NCBI GenBank assembly: GCA_001824325.1
Contig: MHXC01000015.1
Span: 1-9,907, forward strand
From: Parcubacteria group bacterium RIFCSPHIGHO2_01_FULL_47_10b
GTDB lineage: Bacteria > Patescibacteriota > Minisyncoccia > 2-01-FULL-47-10
Reading direction: 5' to 3'
Length of the DNA stretch: 9,907 bases
In this document: positions 1-8,466 of the stretch, piece after piece
How the letters are laid out: every line of letters begins with the position of its first letter
How positions within the stretch are numbered: the stretch's first letter is position 1
Program-made: the position numbers and the translations under genes
Notes under the pieces: model-generated
Told to the model about the DNA's origin: nothing
Seen by the model: only the letters and a program-made list of their open reading frames with translations
Databases searched by the model: none

Positions 1-1
1 A

Positions 2-3000
2 AAGGCAGGGATCAGCGTGCGCGACGCAACGAACAATAAGAATGTACCCTTCCGTGTGCAGTATCACTCGATCGATCAAAAGAACCCCAGGGCCAATCTT
101 GTAAGCGGTGAGCCGCGCAATTTTTTCTTCGCGCTTGCGGACATTCTTACAAAGAATAGCCGTGCACCCGGCGCGCAGGTGAGCGACGATAGTGTTGATG
201 CATCAGTAATCGAAATTTACCCGCAGAGAGATCGTTTCGGTCGGGCTGATTTTTGGGATTTCGATACAAGTTACAGCATAACGATCGATCGAGCATTTCC
301 AGCGGAAGGCGATATTGTATCGAATCAACAAAATTCGTTTGGTTTTACTGTCCCCAACATAATTAAAGATACCAGCGCCACGTCGAAGCGAACGAACCTC
401 GTGAACGAAGAATTAATTGACCCCGAGGGCGAAGTGGTGATTGATTTTTATGAGGATATTGACAATGACCGAAGCGATATTGTGATTCCGCATCAAAAAT
501 CAGTTGTATATGGCGAGAAATGTATCGAAGGCGATCCGCGGGCATTTGAGTTTTGCGACAGGGAGACAAACAAGTCGCAGTTGCGAGTGACATTCCATGC
601 AAACGAGATTCAATTAGGAGAGGTTCTAGGGATGCAGTTTCAGAAGGTGGTGAATGTTGCCGGTATTACGCTCAATCCGGAAACAATGACGCGAACGGTG
701 AAAGCGCCGCCGGTATTTAAAATTACCAAACTCATTAATGAGTTCAGAGACGGCGGAGCAAATCTTGAGGAAATGGTTGTATGCTCCAATTCTCCTATTG
801 CGCGACCAGTAATAGACCCTACTGCGGGCATCGATACGCTCAACGATGCGATCCGAAAGCACCTCACTATTTCCCCGGACCACGAACTTGGGTATTGGGG
901 TGAATCATGGTGGGCGACGGACTACAAAAATTCCTGTACTGGCGTTGACCGCTTTCTTACCACCATCCGATATGGTCTTATGCCCAGCACGAATTACACA
1001 CTGGCGCTCAAAGCGGACGATGTGTTTGGTCAGCATGCAACAGCTGAAACCTCGTTCCATTCCGGAAAACTTCCCAATGATTCGGAGAATTTTCTGCATT
1101 TCCAGTCGCGGTATAGCGTAACCACTCCAGACAAAACACGATTGACGTATGCGGTGAAAAACATGACGTTTGTGAATTTGGATATTTGCAAGATTCGACC
1201 TGACCAGATGTTGCGCTATCTTGATAGCAGCCCCGCGCACTACGATCCGGTTACTGCGACGCGACCCTGTATCGAGCAAGTCAGCGATCAGATCCAGCTA
1301 CCGAACAAGTTTTGGGTCAATAACCAATTCAGCGTCGATCTGAAAAAATACTTCGCCAACCCGCTCGGGCATTATGTGCTGACGTTCTCGAATCCTGATT
1401 ACGATACGGAGACATGGATTGATGGGCGTACACAGCGACGCGATGTATATGAGCGCACCTATATTTCAGTCACCAATCTCGGTGTTGCTGAAAAGAAGAT
1501 TGATCCCCAGACCCAGTATTTCTATTCTGCAGAGCCACTCACACCGGAAGAGCTTGGGGCGTTGCAAAATCTCTATTGGGTAACGAACTTGAAGACCTTG
1601 GACGCGGTGCTAAACGCTCGAGTTGAGACGTATCACGGTGATGCCATGGCGCTTCGACAAACGGTGCTAACGAACAAAGAAGGAGTTGCACTTGCAAAGG
1701 TATTGCCGGATTCACGAGGCGTCATCGTGACGAGCGGGAATGATAGCACTTTGTTGTACTCCGGGGAAAGCATGCTGAACTATGCCTCGAGTGCGGCCAG
1801 TGCAAAGCGTATGTTTTTGTATACGGATAAGCCGATATACAAGCCGGGGGAAACGGTTCATTTTAAGGGCATTTATCGGCTCGGATTCGACGGCAATTAC
1901 GAGATATTCCGCGATAAGCAGGTGTCAGCGCAATTGTTCGACAGCCAGGGGCAGGAGCTTGAGCGGAAGATGTTGGATGTGAACGAGTACGGCACATTTA
2001 ATGCAGACTTTGTGACGCAGGCGAACGGACCTTTGGGTACTTACCGCATATGCGTTGATGATCAGGAGTGTACCTATGTTGATTTTGAGCAATACGTTCC
2101 GGCTCCGTTTGAAACCGCGGTCACCGCAGACAAAGAGGAGTATTTGTCGCGCGATACAGCAACATTCAACATAGTGGCGGACTACTACTTCGGCGTGCCT
2201 GTTGAGGGCGGCGAGGCAACCTATTCGCTCGTAAGTCAAAACTATTACTTTGACAAGTACTCCGACCCTGATTATTACTACTCATTCGCGGCATCAGATC
2301 GGTATGATCCCTATGGATCTGATTATTACGGCGACAGCGTTGTTGCCCAGGGCATCACAACACTGGACGCAAACGGAAAGGGCGTTATTACGCAATCGCT
2401 CAATTTTAGTCAGTTGTTCGAAGAGAGCAAGCGAGGCAGCAAGATTATGACGTTGTATGTGACCGTAAAAAATCCACAAGGGCAGAGCGTTTCAGCGCAA
2501 ACATCATTCGTGGCACACGCAAGCGAGATATACCTCGGCATCAATTTGTCTGATTCGTTTATTGAGAAAAATGCCAAGACGACTCTGCGCGCGAAATCAG
2601 TCACCTACGAAGGCAAGCCAACGCGTGTTCACGATATTATCCTGAAAGCGTACCGACTTGAGTGGACCCAGGCAAGGCGTCAAGAGGCAGATGGGGGATT
2701 CTCATATAAGTGGGAGCAGAAGCGAGAGCCGATCGAAGCAATGACGAAGCAGTTTAGCACCAATGGCGATGGCAACTATGAGACAGAATTATCATTCGAT
2801 AAGGAGGGCGAATACGAGACAGAACTTACTATTACCGATGATAAAGGCAACACAGTGCGAGCAACGTATTCAGTGTATGTGTATGGCGAGGGGCAAGCGA
2901 GTGTGCAGCCGTACACCGATACGACGCTCGAGGTGCGTGCTGCAAAGCCAGATGTAAAGGTGGGCGAGACAGCGGAAATTATCTTCCAATCGCCCTATCC

Positions 3001-5791
3001 GAAGGCAAAAGCGCTTGTAGCCATAGAGCGCGGAAAGATTTTTGAATACCAGATATTACCGAACGTCAGCAATGTCAGTAATTACCTCTTTAACGTGAGG
3101 CCCGAATATGTACCGAACGTCTATGTGTCGGTTTTAGTCCAGGCGCCGAATCCGGAAGTGAAGTTTGGCTCAACGGGCTTCAATGTGGATACAGAACAAA
3201 GAGAGCTGCATATCGACGTGAAAACAGACAAGACGGCGTATCTCCCGGGCGAGGAAGTGGCGTTGAGTATTACAACGACTGATTATCAAGGTAATCCCGT
3301 GCCAGCAGAAGTGTCGCTGGCCGTTGTTGACTTAAGCGTATTGGCGCTCAAGGGTAATCCGAAAGAAAATCCGCTCGTGTTTTTCTATGGAGGACTGCCG
3401 TTGACGGTATCAACAGCGTCCAACGTCAAGAATATTCTTGTGCAGCAGGAGCATGCTGGTGGCGGGGACAAGGGTGGTGGCGGTTCGTCGACCGACGAGC
3501 TTGCCGCAAAGAAGCGCGGCGAGTTCCGCGATACGGCCTTTTGGGGTGCAGTCGCACGGACGAATATGAGCGGCAAGGCCGTGACGAAATTTACATTGCC
3601 TGACAATTTGACAACCTGGCAATCAGAGACCATTGGGGTTACGAAGGCAACGCAACTTGGCGTCAATTACAGCGAATTTGTATCCCGAAAGGAGCTCATG
3701 GTGGTACCACTCAAGCCACGGTTCGTTGTCCCCGGGGACACCTTCTCCATCGGCGCCAAAGTATTCAACCAATCCGATCATACGGTGCGGCCTGAAATAT
3801 CGCTGACGAGCGCTACACTAAAACTCATCGGTGCCTCGCAGAATCGCGAATCTCTGAGCGCCGGCGAAACAAAGACCGTGTATTTCTCGGTGCAGGCGCC
3901 GGAAAAGATGGAGCGCGGCAAGCACACATTCACATTACAAGCAGATGCCGGCGAACTGGTAGATATTGTCGAGCAGTCTATTGCGATTACGGCGAATGAT
4001 ACATTTGAAACCGTTGCCACTGCAGCGTACACCGCAGCGCCGCAAACTGTCGAACTTGTCTATGTTCCCGATTCGGTAGTACAAGATAAAGGCGAACTCA
4101 CGGTGCAAGGATCGGCAACACTGGCAGTGTTTGTCACTGGTGCGCTTGAGTCGCTGTTGTCGTATCCGATCGGTCTCACTGATTCGTTGGCGAACCAGTT
4201 GCATGCCATTGCCGCAGTGAAGAAAGCAATCGCGGTGCCGAATTTTAAGAAACTTTTGAATGTTTCTGACGTGATCAGTTACAATGGCGAGACTTACACG
4301 ATGGACCAGGTTATTACCAAAACACTCGACACGATCTATAGCCGACAGGATACATACACCGCCGGATTCACCTATTGGCAAGGCGGTCAGCCATCCGCAT
4401 ATACGACATTGACGGTCATCGAGGCGTTGGATGCCTTGACGAGTGCCGGTGTTGCGGTAGACCAAGACCGCGTACGGCGTGCATCGCAGTATGCGTATTC
4501 AGAAATCACAAACGATTATTATCGCTTCAAGTACAGCAAGGAGAGTATTATCAATCTCGCCTACACAATCCGCAATTACGCAGCCGTAGACCAGAAAGCT
4601 GAATTGCGCCGGTTGTTGAGCAGTTTCATCGCTGATAAACAATTTTTCAACGAAGGATTGAGTAACAACTCGCTCGCCTATCTTGGACTGGCTGCGCCTT
4701 ACTTTGTGTCAATAGCGCAACAACAGCAGGTGTACAAATTGCTCGATAACCGAATTGAAATCGATTCGCGAGGCGCGTTCCTCGAGATGAATAATAACTT
4801 TGCGTGGTGGTGCTATGAAACACCGGTTTCGAACACCGCGCTCTACCTCCAGACACAGATAGCGCGACCGGCCTCGAATCCTATCATAGACAAGGTGTTG
4901 CGCTGGTTGTTGGCATATAAGCAGAAAGACGGTTCGTGGGGTTCGACGCACGACACCATGCTGGTAGTGAATGCATTTATTGATTATCTCGTGCAGCAGC
5001 AGGAAAACCAGTCTGATTTTACGTTGCAGGTGAGCGTTGATGATAAGAAGTTACTCGAGCAGCGGTTCGGCGGCGACACGATTTTGTCGCAAGCAACGAG
5101 CGTAGTGCCGATAGGAGAACTGAGGTCCAACGATTATTCTCGTGTAGTATTAAGTAAAAAGGCAAACAATACAAAGCCCAACACGTTGTACTATGACGCT
5201 TCATTGCGGTACTTCATCCCTGCAGAACAAATAAAACCACGCGACGAGGGGTTCGGCATTACGCGGGCGTTCTATCCGTTTAGCATGACAGAGGCGTGGA
5301 GCGATGTGGGAAGTTCCGGTAGCTCTGGTAATGCAGCCAATAAAAACGCCGAGCCAGTCACCGAAGCGAAAGTCGGTCAGCTTCTCCGAGCACACATCGA
5401 AGTGATTGTGCCAAAGTCTCGCCGATCAGTAGTGATTAGTGATGTCATTCCCGCAGGTATGGAAATCGTGAATACGAACTTGGCAACGGAAAGCCAGCAG
5501 ATTGATAGCGCGTTGTATAACGAGATGTATGGCTATCAGGGCGGCCAGCGCGAATTTGATACCGGCGTGCCGCAAATTTCAAGGCAACTCTACGCTCAAT
5601 TCAAAGAAGCGCGAGATGACCGCATGGTATTGTATATGCCTGAACTTGGGCCGGGCGTGTATTCGTTCGACTATGTAGTGCGACCATTAATACCAGGCAC
5701 CTTTATCCATCTTCCGGCAACGGTAACTGAATCTAATTTCACCGAGAATTTTGGACGCACTGGCGCTGGGATTTTTAAGATCGAGAAATAA
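2..5791 (+). CDS. Alpha-2-macroglobulin family protein, thioester-less, 5' end outside window
   Basis: Large envelope protein of the bacterial A2M family. Family members act outside the cytoplasmic membrane as protease-inhibiting or structural proteins. The frame is open to the window edge (KAGIS precedes the first GTG at 17), so the true start and any signal peptide lie upstream. Residues are counted from that GTG; 1924 are visible. Residues 1-590 look like Ig/MG-type beta domains with scattered cysteine pairs, as in exported proteins. A classic MG2 motif, TDKPIYKPGETVHFKG, follows at about 603-618, and further MG domains lie near 697 and 1063 (EVSLAVVDLSVLAL). A Gly-rich linker (1148-1158) precedes the A2M core, FRDTAFWGAVARTNMSGK, at 1170. 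The alpha/alpha-toroid thioester-type domain spans roughly 1380-1700 (KDGSWGS at 1637), and a C-terminal MG10-like domain starts at 1789. The thioester position reads YPIGLTDS, where YPxGCxEQ is expected, so the reactive Cys and Gln are absent. Family assignment is firm; the function is inferred. Confidence 0.95.
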   Translation, partial: KAGISVRDATNNKNVPFRVQYHSIDQKNPRANLVSGEPRNFFFALADILTKNSRAPGAQVSDDSVDASVIEIYPQRDRFGRADFWDFDTSYSITIDRAFPAEGDIVSNQQNSFGFTVPNIIKDTSATSKRTNLVNEELIDPEGEVVIDFYEDIDNDRSDIVIPHQKSVVYGEKCIEGDPRAFEFCDRETNKSQLRVTFHANEIQLGEVLGMQFQKVVNVAGITLNPETMTRTVKAPPVFKITKLINEFRDGGANLEEMVVCSNSPIARPVIDPTAGIDTLNDAIRKHLTISPDHELGYWGESWWATDYKNSCTGVDRFLTTIRYGLMPSTNYTLALKADDVFGQHATAETSFHSGKLPNDSENFLHFQSRYSVTTPDKTRLTYAVKNMTFVNLDICKIRPDQMLRYLDSSPAHYDPVTATRPCIEQVSDQIQLPNKFWVNNQFSVDLKKYFANPLGHYVLTFSNPDYDTETWIDGRTQRRDVYERTYISVTNLGVAEKKIDPQTQYFYSAEPLTPEELGALQNLYWVTNLKTLDAVLNARVETYHGDAMALRQTVLTNKEGVALAKVLPDSRGVIVTSGNDSTLLYSGESMLNYASSAASAKRMFLYTDKPIYKPGETVHFKGIYRLGFDGNYEIFRDKQVSAQLFDSQGQELERKMLDVNEYGTFNADFVTQANGPLGTYRICVDDQECTYVDFEQYVPAPFETAVTADKEEYLSRDTATFNIVADYYFGVPVEGGEATYSLVSQNYYFDKYSDPDYYYSFAASDRYDPYGSDYYGDSVVAQGITTLDANGKGVITQSLNFSQLFEESKRGSKIMTLYVTVKNPQGQSVSAQTSFVAHASEIYLGINLSDSFIEKNAKTTLRAKSVTYEGKPTRVHDIILKAYRLEWTQARRQEADGGFSYKWEQKREPIEAMTKQFSTNGDGNYETELSFDKEGEYETELTITDDKGNTVRATYSVYVYGEGQASVQPYTDTTLEVRAAKPDVKVGETAEIIFQSPYPKAKALVAIERGKIFEYQILPNVSNVSNYLFNVRPEYVPNVYVSVLVQAPNPEVKFGSTGFNVDTEQRELHIDVKTDKTAYLPGEEVALSITTTDYQGNPVPAEVSLAVVDLSVLALKGNPKENPLVFFYGGLPLTVSTASNVKNILVQQEHAGGGDKGGGGSSTDELAAKKRGEFRDTAFWGAVARTNMSGKAVTKFTLPDNLTTWQSETIGVTKATQLGVNYSEFVSRKELMVVPLKPRFVVPGDTFSIGAKVFNQSDHTVRPEISLTSATLKLIGASQNRESLSAGETKTVYFSVQAPEKMERGKHTFTLQADAGELVDIVEQSIAITANDTFETVATAAYTAAPQTVELVYVPDSVVQDKGELTVQGSATLAVFVTGALESLLSYPIGLTDSLANQLHAIAAVKKAIAVPNFKKLLNVSDVISYNGETYTMDQVITKTLDTIYSRQDTYTAGFTYWQGGQPSAYTTLTVIEALDALTSAGVAVDQDRVRRASQYAYSEITNDYYRFKYSKESIINLAYTIRNYAAVDQKAELRRLLSSFIADKQFFNEGLSNNSLAYLGLAAPYFVSIAQQQQVYKLLDNRIEIDSRGAFLEMNNNFAWWCYETPVSNTALYLQTQIARPASNPIIDKVLRWLLAYKQKDGSWGSTHDTMLVVNAFIDYLVQQQENQSDFTLQVSVDDKKLLEQRFGGDTILSQATSVVPIGELRSNDYSRVVLSKKANNTKPNTLYYDASLRYFIPAEQIKPRDEGFGITRAFYPFSMTEAWSDVGSSGSSGNAANKNAEPVTEAKVGQLLRAHIEVIVPKSRRSVVISDVIPAGMEIVNTNLATESQQIDSALYNEMYGYQGGQREFDTGVPQISRQLYAQFKEARDDRMVLYMPELGPGVYSFDYVVRPLIPGTFIHLPATVTESNFTENFGRTGAGIFKIEK

Positions 5792-5801
5792 GCTAGGAAC
5801 G

Positions 5802-5823
5802 GTGAGCGTTGTGGGACGCGCAC
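5802..5823. terminator. Imperfect hairpin between convergent stops
   Basis: GTGAGCGT (5802-5809) pairs with ACGCGCAC (5816-5823) with one mismatch and a 6-base loop. It fills most of the 37-bp gap between the A2M stop (5789-5791) and the pbpC stop (5829-5831), where a shared bidirectional terminator would be expected. Neither side carries a T run, so a canonical intrinsic terminator is not shown. It could be a weak or factor-dependent site, or chance. Confidence 0.35.
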
Positions 5824-5828
5824 GGTGC

Positions 5829-8000
5829 TTAGTCGCGAATATGGATGGTGATTGATTGCCGTTCACCTTGTGTGCCGGTTTCGCCTGATCCGAGTGCCTC
5901 TATGGTATAGCTGCCGGTATTGGTTGGACGAAATTCATTCGTTGACAGCGGTTTGTCGTTCACGAGCCACTGGACGGAGTTGGTGCGAGCGCGCAAGCTA
6001 ATTACTGTATTTGGCTCAAGTAAAAACGTATCACCATCGTGCGGATACAGAATGAGCGACTGGTCGTCTTGTTTCAACATAATATCGCGCGCGGTAGCGT
6101 AGTCGTCGCCGGGGAGTCCGATGTCTATAACAGAAACAGAGACGCTGGCACCGGCAGTTGCTGTGTTGCTATTTGTGCGCGTAAGGCCGTCTAGCTGCAG
6201 CGGCGTTTTTTTGTTGTAGGGCGTGCCGAACATGAGCTCCATCACCTGCCCCCAGATGAGTCCTGCGCCCTGTTGGCCAGTGACGTTTTCCATCGGGCTA
6301 TTGTCCGCGTTGCCGGTCCAGACTCCCACGAGAAAATCAGGCGTATAGCCGATGACCCAGCTATCGCGGAAATCCCGCGATGTGCCGGTTTTAAGCGCGT
6401 AGTTATGTTGATAGAGATTGAGCTCGCTTTTAAGCCCGAATTGTTCGATGCCGGTGATGCGGTCGTTGAGAATGGCGTTGACGAGCGCAATGTATTGCGG
6501 GTCGGCGATGCGCTTTGGTGCGTCGGGAGCTTGGCTGGTGTGTGACGTGAGCCCAGACGTATCATTTTGGCACGACGCGATGTGCACCGGCCGCAGCACA
6601 CCCTGGTTCGGAAATATCGTCATAAACCACGCTAAGTCGTAGAGTTTCATCTCGAGCGCGCCGAGCGCAATGCCGAGCTGGTATTGGTGCAGGTCTTGTA
6701 TTGGTTCGAACCACAGATCGCTTTGCAAGAAATGATAAAATCGCTCAAGTCCGACGAATTCGAGCGTTTTCACCGCAGGCACGTTTAAGCTGTTGCTTAA
6801 GGCATAATGCAAGGTTACCAGCCCTCGGTACTGATAGTCGAAATTTTTCGGGTACAACGGTAGGCCAAGCGCCGTAATATATTTGTATTCACGATCATCG
6901 ACGAGCGTATAGGGCCGCGCGCCTTTTTCAAAAGCGTTGAGGTATATAAAGGGTTTGATGGTTGAGCCAATGGCGCGGGGTTGCAGCGCCATGTTGATCT
7001 GGTAGCCGTCGGATTGCTGCTCGGGGTCTGGTGAGCCGATCATTGCCAAGAGTTCATTTTCAGGTAATTTGAGCACGACGACGGCTGCGTTGTGCACGTC
7101 TTTGACTGCGAGGCCGTTAATTGTCCGAGTAACAATGTCGCGGATGCGCTCGTTGAGGGTAGTGTCGATGGTGGTGGTGAGGGTTGTAGTGGTTTGGGTG
7201 CAGGTGGAGAGCGACCCAAGTTCGAACGCAACCGGTTGAGAGCGGGCACGCTGATGAGCCGCCATTGCACGCTGGATATCGGCGCGTTCGTCGACATCAG
7301 TCGTGTCAGTAGCAGTCGCCGCCGCAGCGGCCGGGTTTGCGCTATTAGGCGCGCGCAGCGCTGCAAGCAGTTGCGCAACTTGGTCGCTATCGAGTAGTTC
7401 TGGCGATAGACCAAAATACAAGCGGCTCGCCTCGTCTATGCCCTGCGCGGTATTGCCGAAATACGCGAGGTTTGCGTACATGGTAAGGATCGTGTGCTTG
7501 GACTGAAACAGATCAAGCGCCAGGGCGTAAAACAGTTCGCGGATCTGGTTCCTCGGGGTTCGGCTTGTTTCATTACCTAGGACAATTTTGACAACTTGTT
7601 GCGTAATAGTGCTTGAACCGGTGCGACTGCCGATGCCGATGCGGTTGAGCACCCCGCCAATCAAGCTCCACGGATTCACCCCAGGGTGATAATAAAAGAG
7701 GCGGTCTTCTTGGGCGATGAGTTGGTCGACAAAAGAAGACGGGAGGTTGCTGGTATGGCCAGTGTTATCGGCGTTGATGTATGTAGCGTAATTGCCTTTC
7801 GCGTTGGGCTCGAGCGATATAAGCCGTCCCTGGCGGTCGAGCACGCGCACCGATTCCAGCTGTACGTAGTCAGCCATGATGTGGAGTTGCATCGAGTGGG
7901 CGGCTGCGAGCAACGCTACCGCGAGCACAATCACACCAGAGATAATTACGAAGATTCTGCAATTTGCTTTCTTAGGGCACTTAGTGAATTTCATGAGCAT
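5829..8000 (-). CDS. pbpC: Penicillin-binding protein 1C-type peptidoglycan glycosyltransferase/transpeptidase
   Basis: Bifunctional class A penicillin-binding protein that polymerises lipid II into glycan strands and cross-links the peptides, on the outer face of the cytoplasmic membrane. The 723-residue protein has a basic N-terminus and one membrane anchor (about 16-34). The GT51 domain shows QEDRLFYYHPG (97-107, catalytic Glu98), GSSTITQQ (128-135), RNQIRE with second Glu155, and ILTMYANLAYFG (171-182). An Ala/Thr-rich linker (222-234) follows. The transpeptidase domain has STIK (nucleophile Ser346, Lys349), SLN (404-406) and KTGTS (537-541), so all catalytic residues are present. The C-terminal 95 residues or so match the BiPBP_C beta domain typical of PBP1C, which separates it from PBP1A/1B. 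The start at 8000 is followed by a second Met two codons later (MLM); no clear Shine-Dalgarno favours either. It converges on the A2M gene, a known partner of pbpC in other bacteria. Confidence 0.95.
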   Translation of the reverse strand: MLMKFTKCPKKANCRIFVIISGVIVLAVALLAAAHSMQLHIMADYVQLESVRVLDRQGRLISLEPNAKGNYATYINADNTGHTSNLPSSFVDQLIAQEDRLFYYHPGVNPWSLIGGVLNRIGIGSRTGSSTITQQVVKIVLGNETSRTPRNQIRELFYALALDLFQSKHTILTMYANLAYFGNTAQGIDEASRLYFGLSPELLDSDQVAQLLAALRAPNSANPAAAAATATDTTDVDERADIQRAMAAHQRARSQPVAFELGSLSTCTQTTTTLTTTIDTTLNERIRDIVTRTINGLAVKDVHNAAVVVLKLPENELLAMIGSPDPEQQSDGYQINMALQPRAIGSTIKPFIYLNAFEKGARPYTLVDDREYKYITALGLPLYPKNFDYQYRGLVTLHYALSNSLNVPAVKTLEFVGLERFYHFLQSDLWFEPIQDLHQYQLGIALGALEMKLYDLAWFMTIFPNQGVLRPVHIASCQNDTSGLTSHTSQAPDAPKRIADPQYIALVNAILNDRITGIEQFGLKSELNLYQHNYALKTGTSRDFRDSWVIGYTPDFLVGVWTGNADNSPMENVTGQQGAGLIWGQVMELMFGTPYNKKTPLQLDGLTRTNSNTATAGASVSVSVIDIGLPGDDYATARDIMLKQDDQSLILYPHDGDTFLLEPNTVISLRARTNSVQWLVNDKPLSTNEFRPTNTGSYTIEALGSGETGTQGERQSITIHIRD

Positions 8001-8144
8001 ATTCTACTGCATGACGGACATTCAAATCCAGTGATTTTATCTGACACACTATATCTCGGTTTGGTTTGATTCATCGAGCCTGGTGAGCTGAGCCTGTTGC
8101 TATAGGAAAAATCATCAGCTACACTGATATTATGACTGACGGGT
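8001..8144. other. Spacer upstream of pbpC
   Basis: No gene is supported here. It must hold the leftward pbpC promoter, but only a loose -10-like TAAAAT on the minus strand (8034-8039) can be seen, without a matching -35. It also contains a spaced direct repeat GAGCCTG (8076-8082 and 8090-8096) and a 5-bp hairpin ATCAG/CTGAT (8114-8128). None of these is strong enough to assign a role. Confidence 0.4.
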
Positions 8145-8449
8145 CGTCTTACAGTAGGTGGTCTTCAAGTCGAAAAATGAATCTATGCCAGACTTTTAAC
8201 CGCATGGACCAAGGTTGAGCAGAAAGACGCGATCTTCAAAGAACCTAGGGAACGCGGTGTGTTTTTTGACGCGATCCTTACCAAATGCGCTGACCAAGGC
8301 GTTACCGCCATTGACGACATTTGCGATCTTTAGGTGTCGCCATTTGCCAATTCGGCACGCCGTACGAGATCGTCAATAACATTTTTGGCGGCCGTGAAAA
8401 ATATCTTGCGGTAGTTCGGGAACTTCAAGTTGCCCTATATGCTACTTAA
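8145..8449 (+). pseudogene. hsdR: Relic of type I restriction endonuclease HsdR C-terminus
   Basis: HsdR is the ATP-dependent translocase/nuclease subunit of type I restriction-modification systems. Only fragments of its C-terminal domain remain. With codons in phase with 8205, the frame gives TVGGLQVEK, a TGA (8178-8180), then LLTAWTKVEQKDAIFKEP and RERGVFFDAIL, resembling the family's conserved W..AE+K.AI..EL.E+GV stretch. This joins directly to TKCADQGVTAIDDICDL, resembling the usual LLDKYAD.GI..IED segment; roughly 60-80 residues that normally separate the two are missing. A TAG follows at 8331-8333. After VSPFA, one base is lost near 8349-8350, and the shifted frame continues FGTPYEIVNNIFGG and REKYLAVVRELQVALYAT to TAA at 8447-8449, which is the canonical HsdR terminus. 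At least two deletions, two nonsense codons and a frameshift make it non-functional. The first 45 bases are the least certain part. Family recognition is from memory of conserved motifs. Confidence 0.8.
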
Positions 8450-8466
8450 TTGCGCGAGAAACAGCC

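Noticed and set aside
17..19. GTG as the genuine start of the A2M gene
   Set aside because: The frame is open upstream to the window edge, no ribosome binding site precedes the GTG, and no signal peptide follows, although the family is exported; the gene is cut by the window.
905..1279. 124-codon minus-strand open frame inside A2M, and similar ones inside pbpC (for example 7040-7414)
   Set aside because: Composition and lack of motifs mark them as shadows of the two real genes.
3449..3490. Gly-rich linker (GGGDKGGGGSS) in A2M as a novel bait region
   Set aside because: A glycine-rich linker just before the FxDTAFW core is common in bacterial A2M proteins, so this is ordinary for the family.
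3935..4465. 176-codon open frame on the minus strand inside the A2M gene
   Set aside because: It lies opposite strongly supported A2M coding sequence, its translation is rich in Arg, Cys and His with no motif, and it has no ribosome binding site; a frame shadow.
8034..8062. pbpC promoter with -10 TAAAAT on the minus strand
   Set aside because: At 17-18 bp spacing the -35 position reads AAACCG or CAAACC, far from consensus; not strong enough to call.
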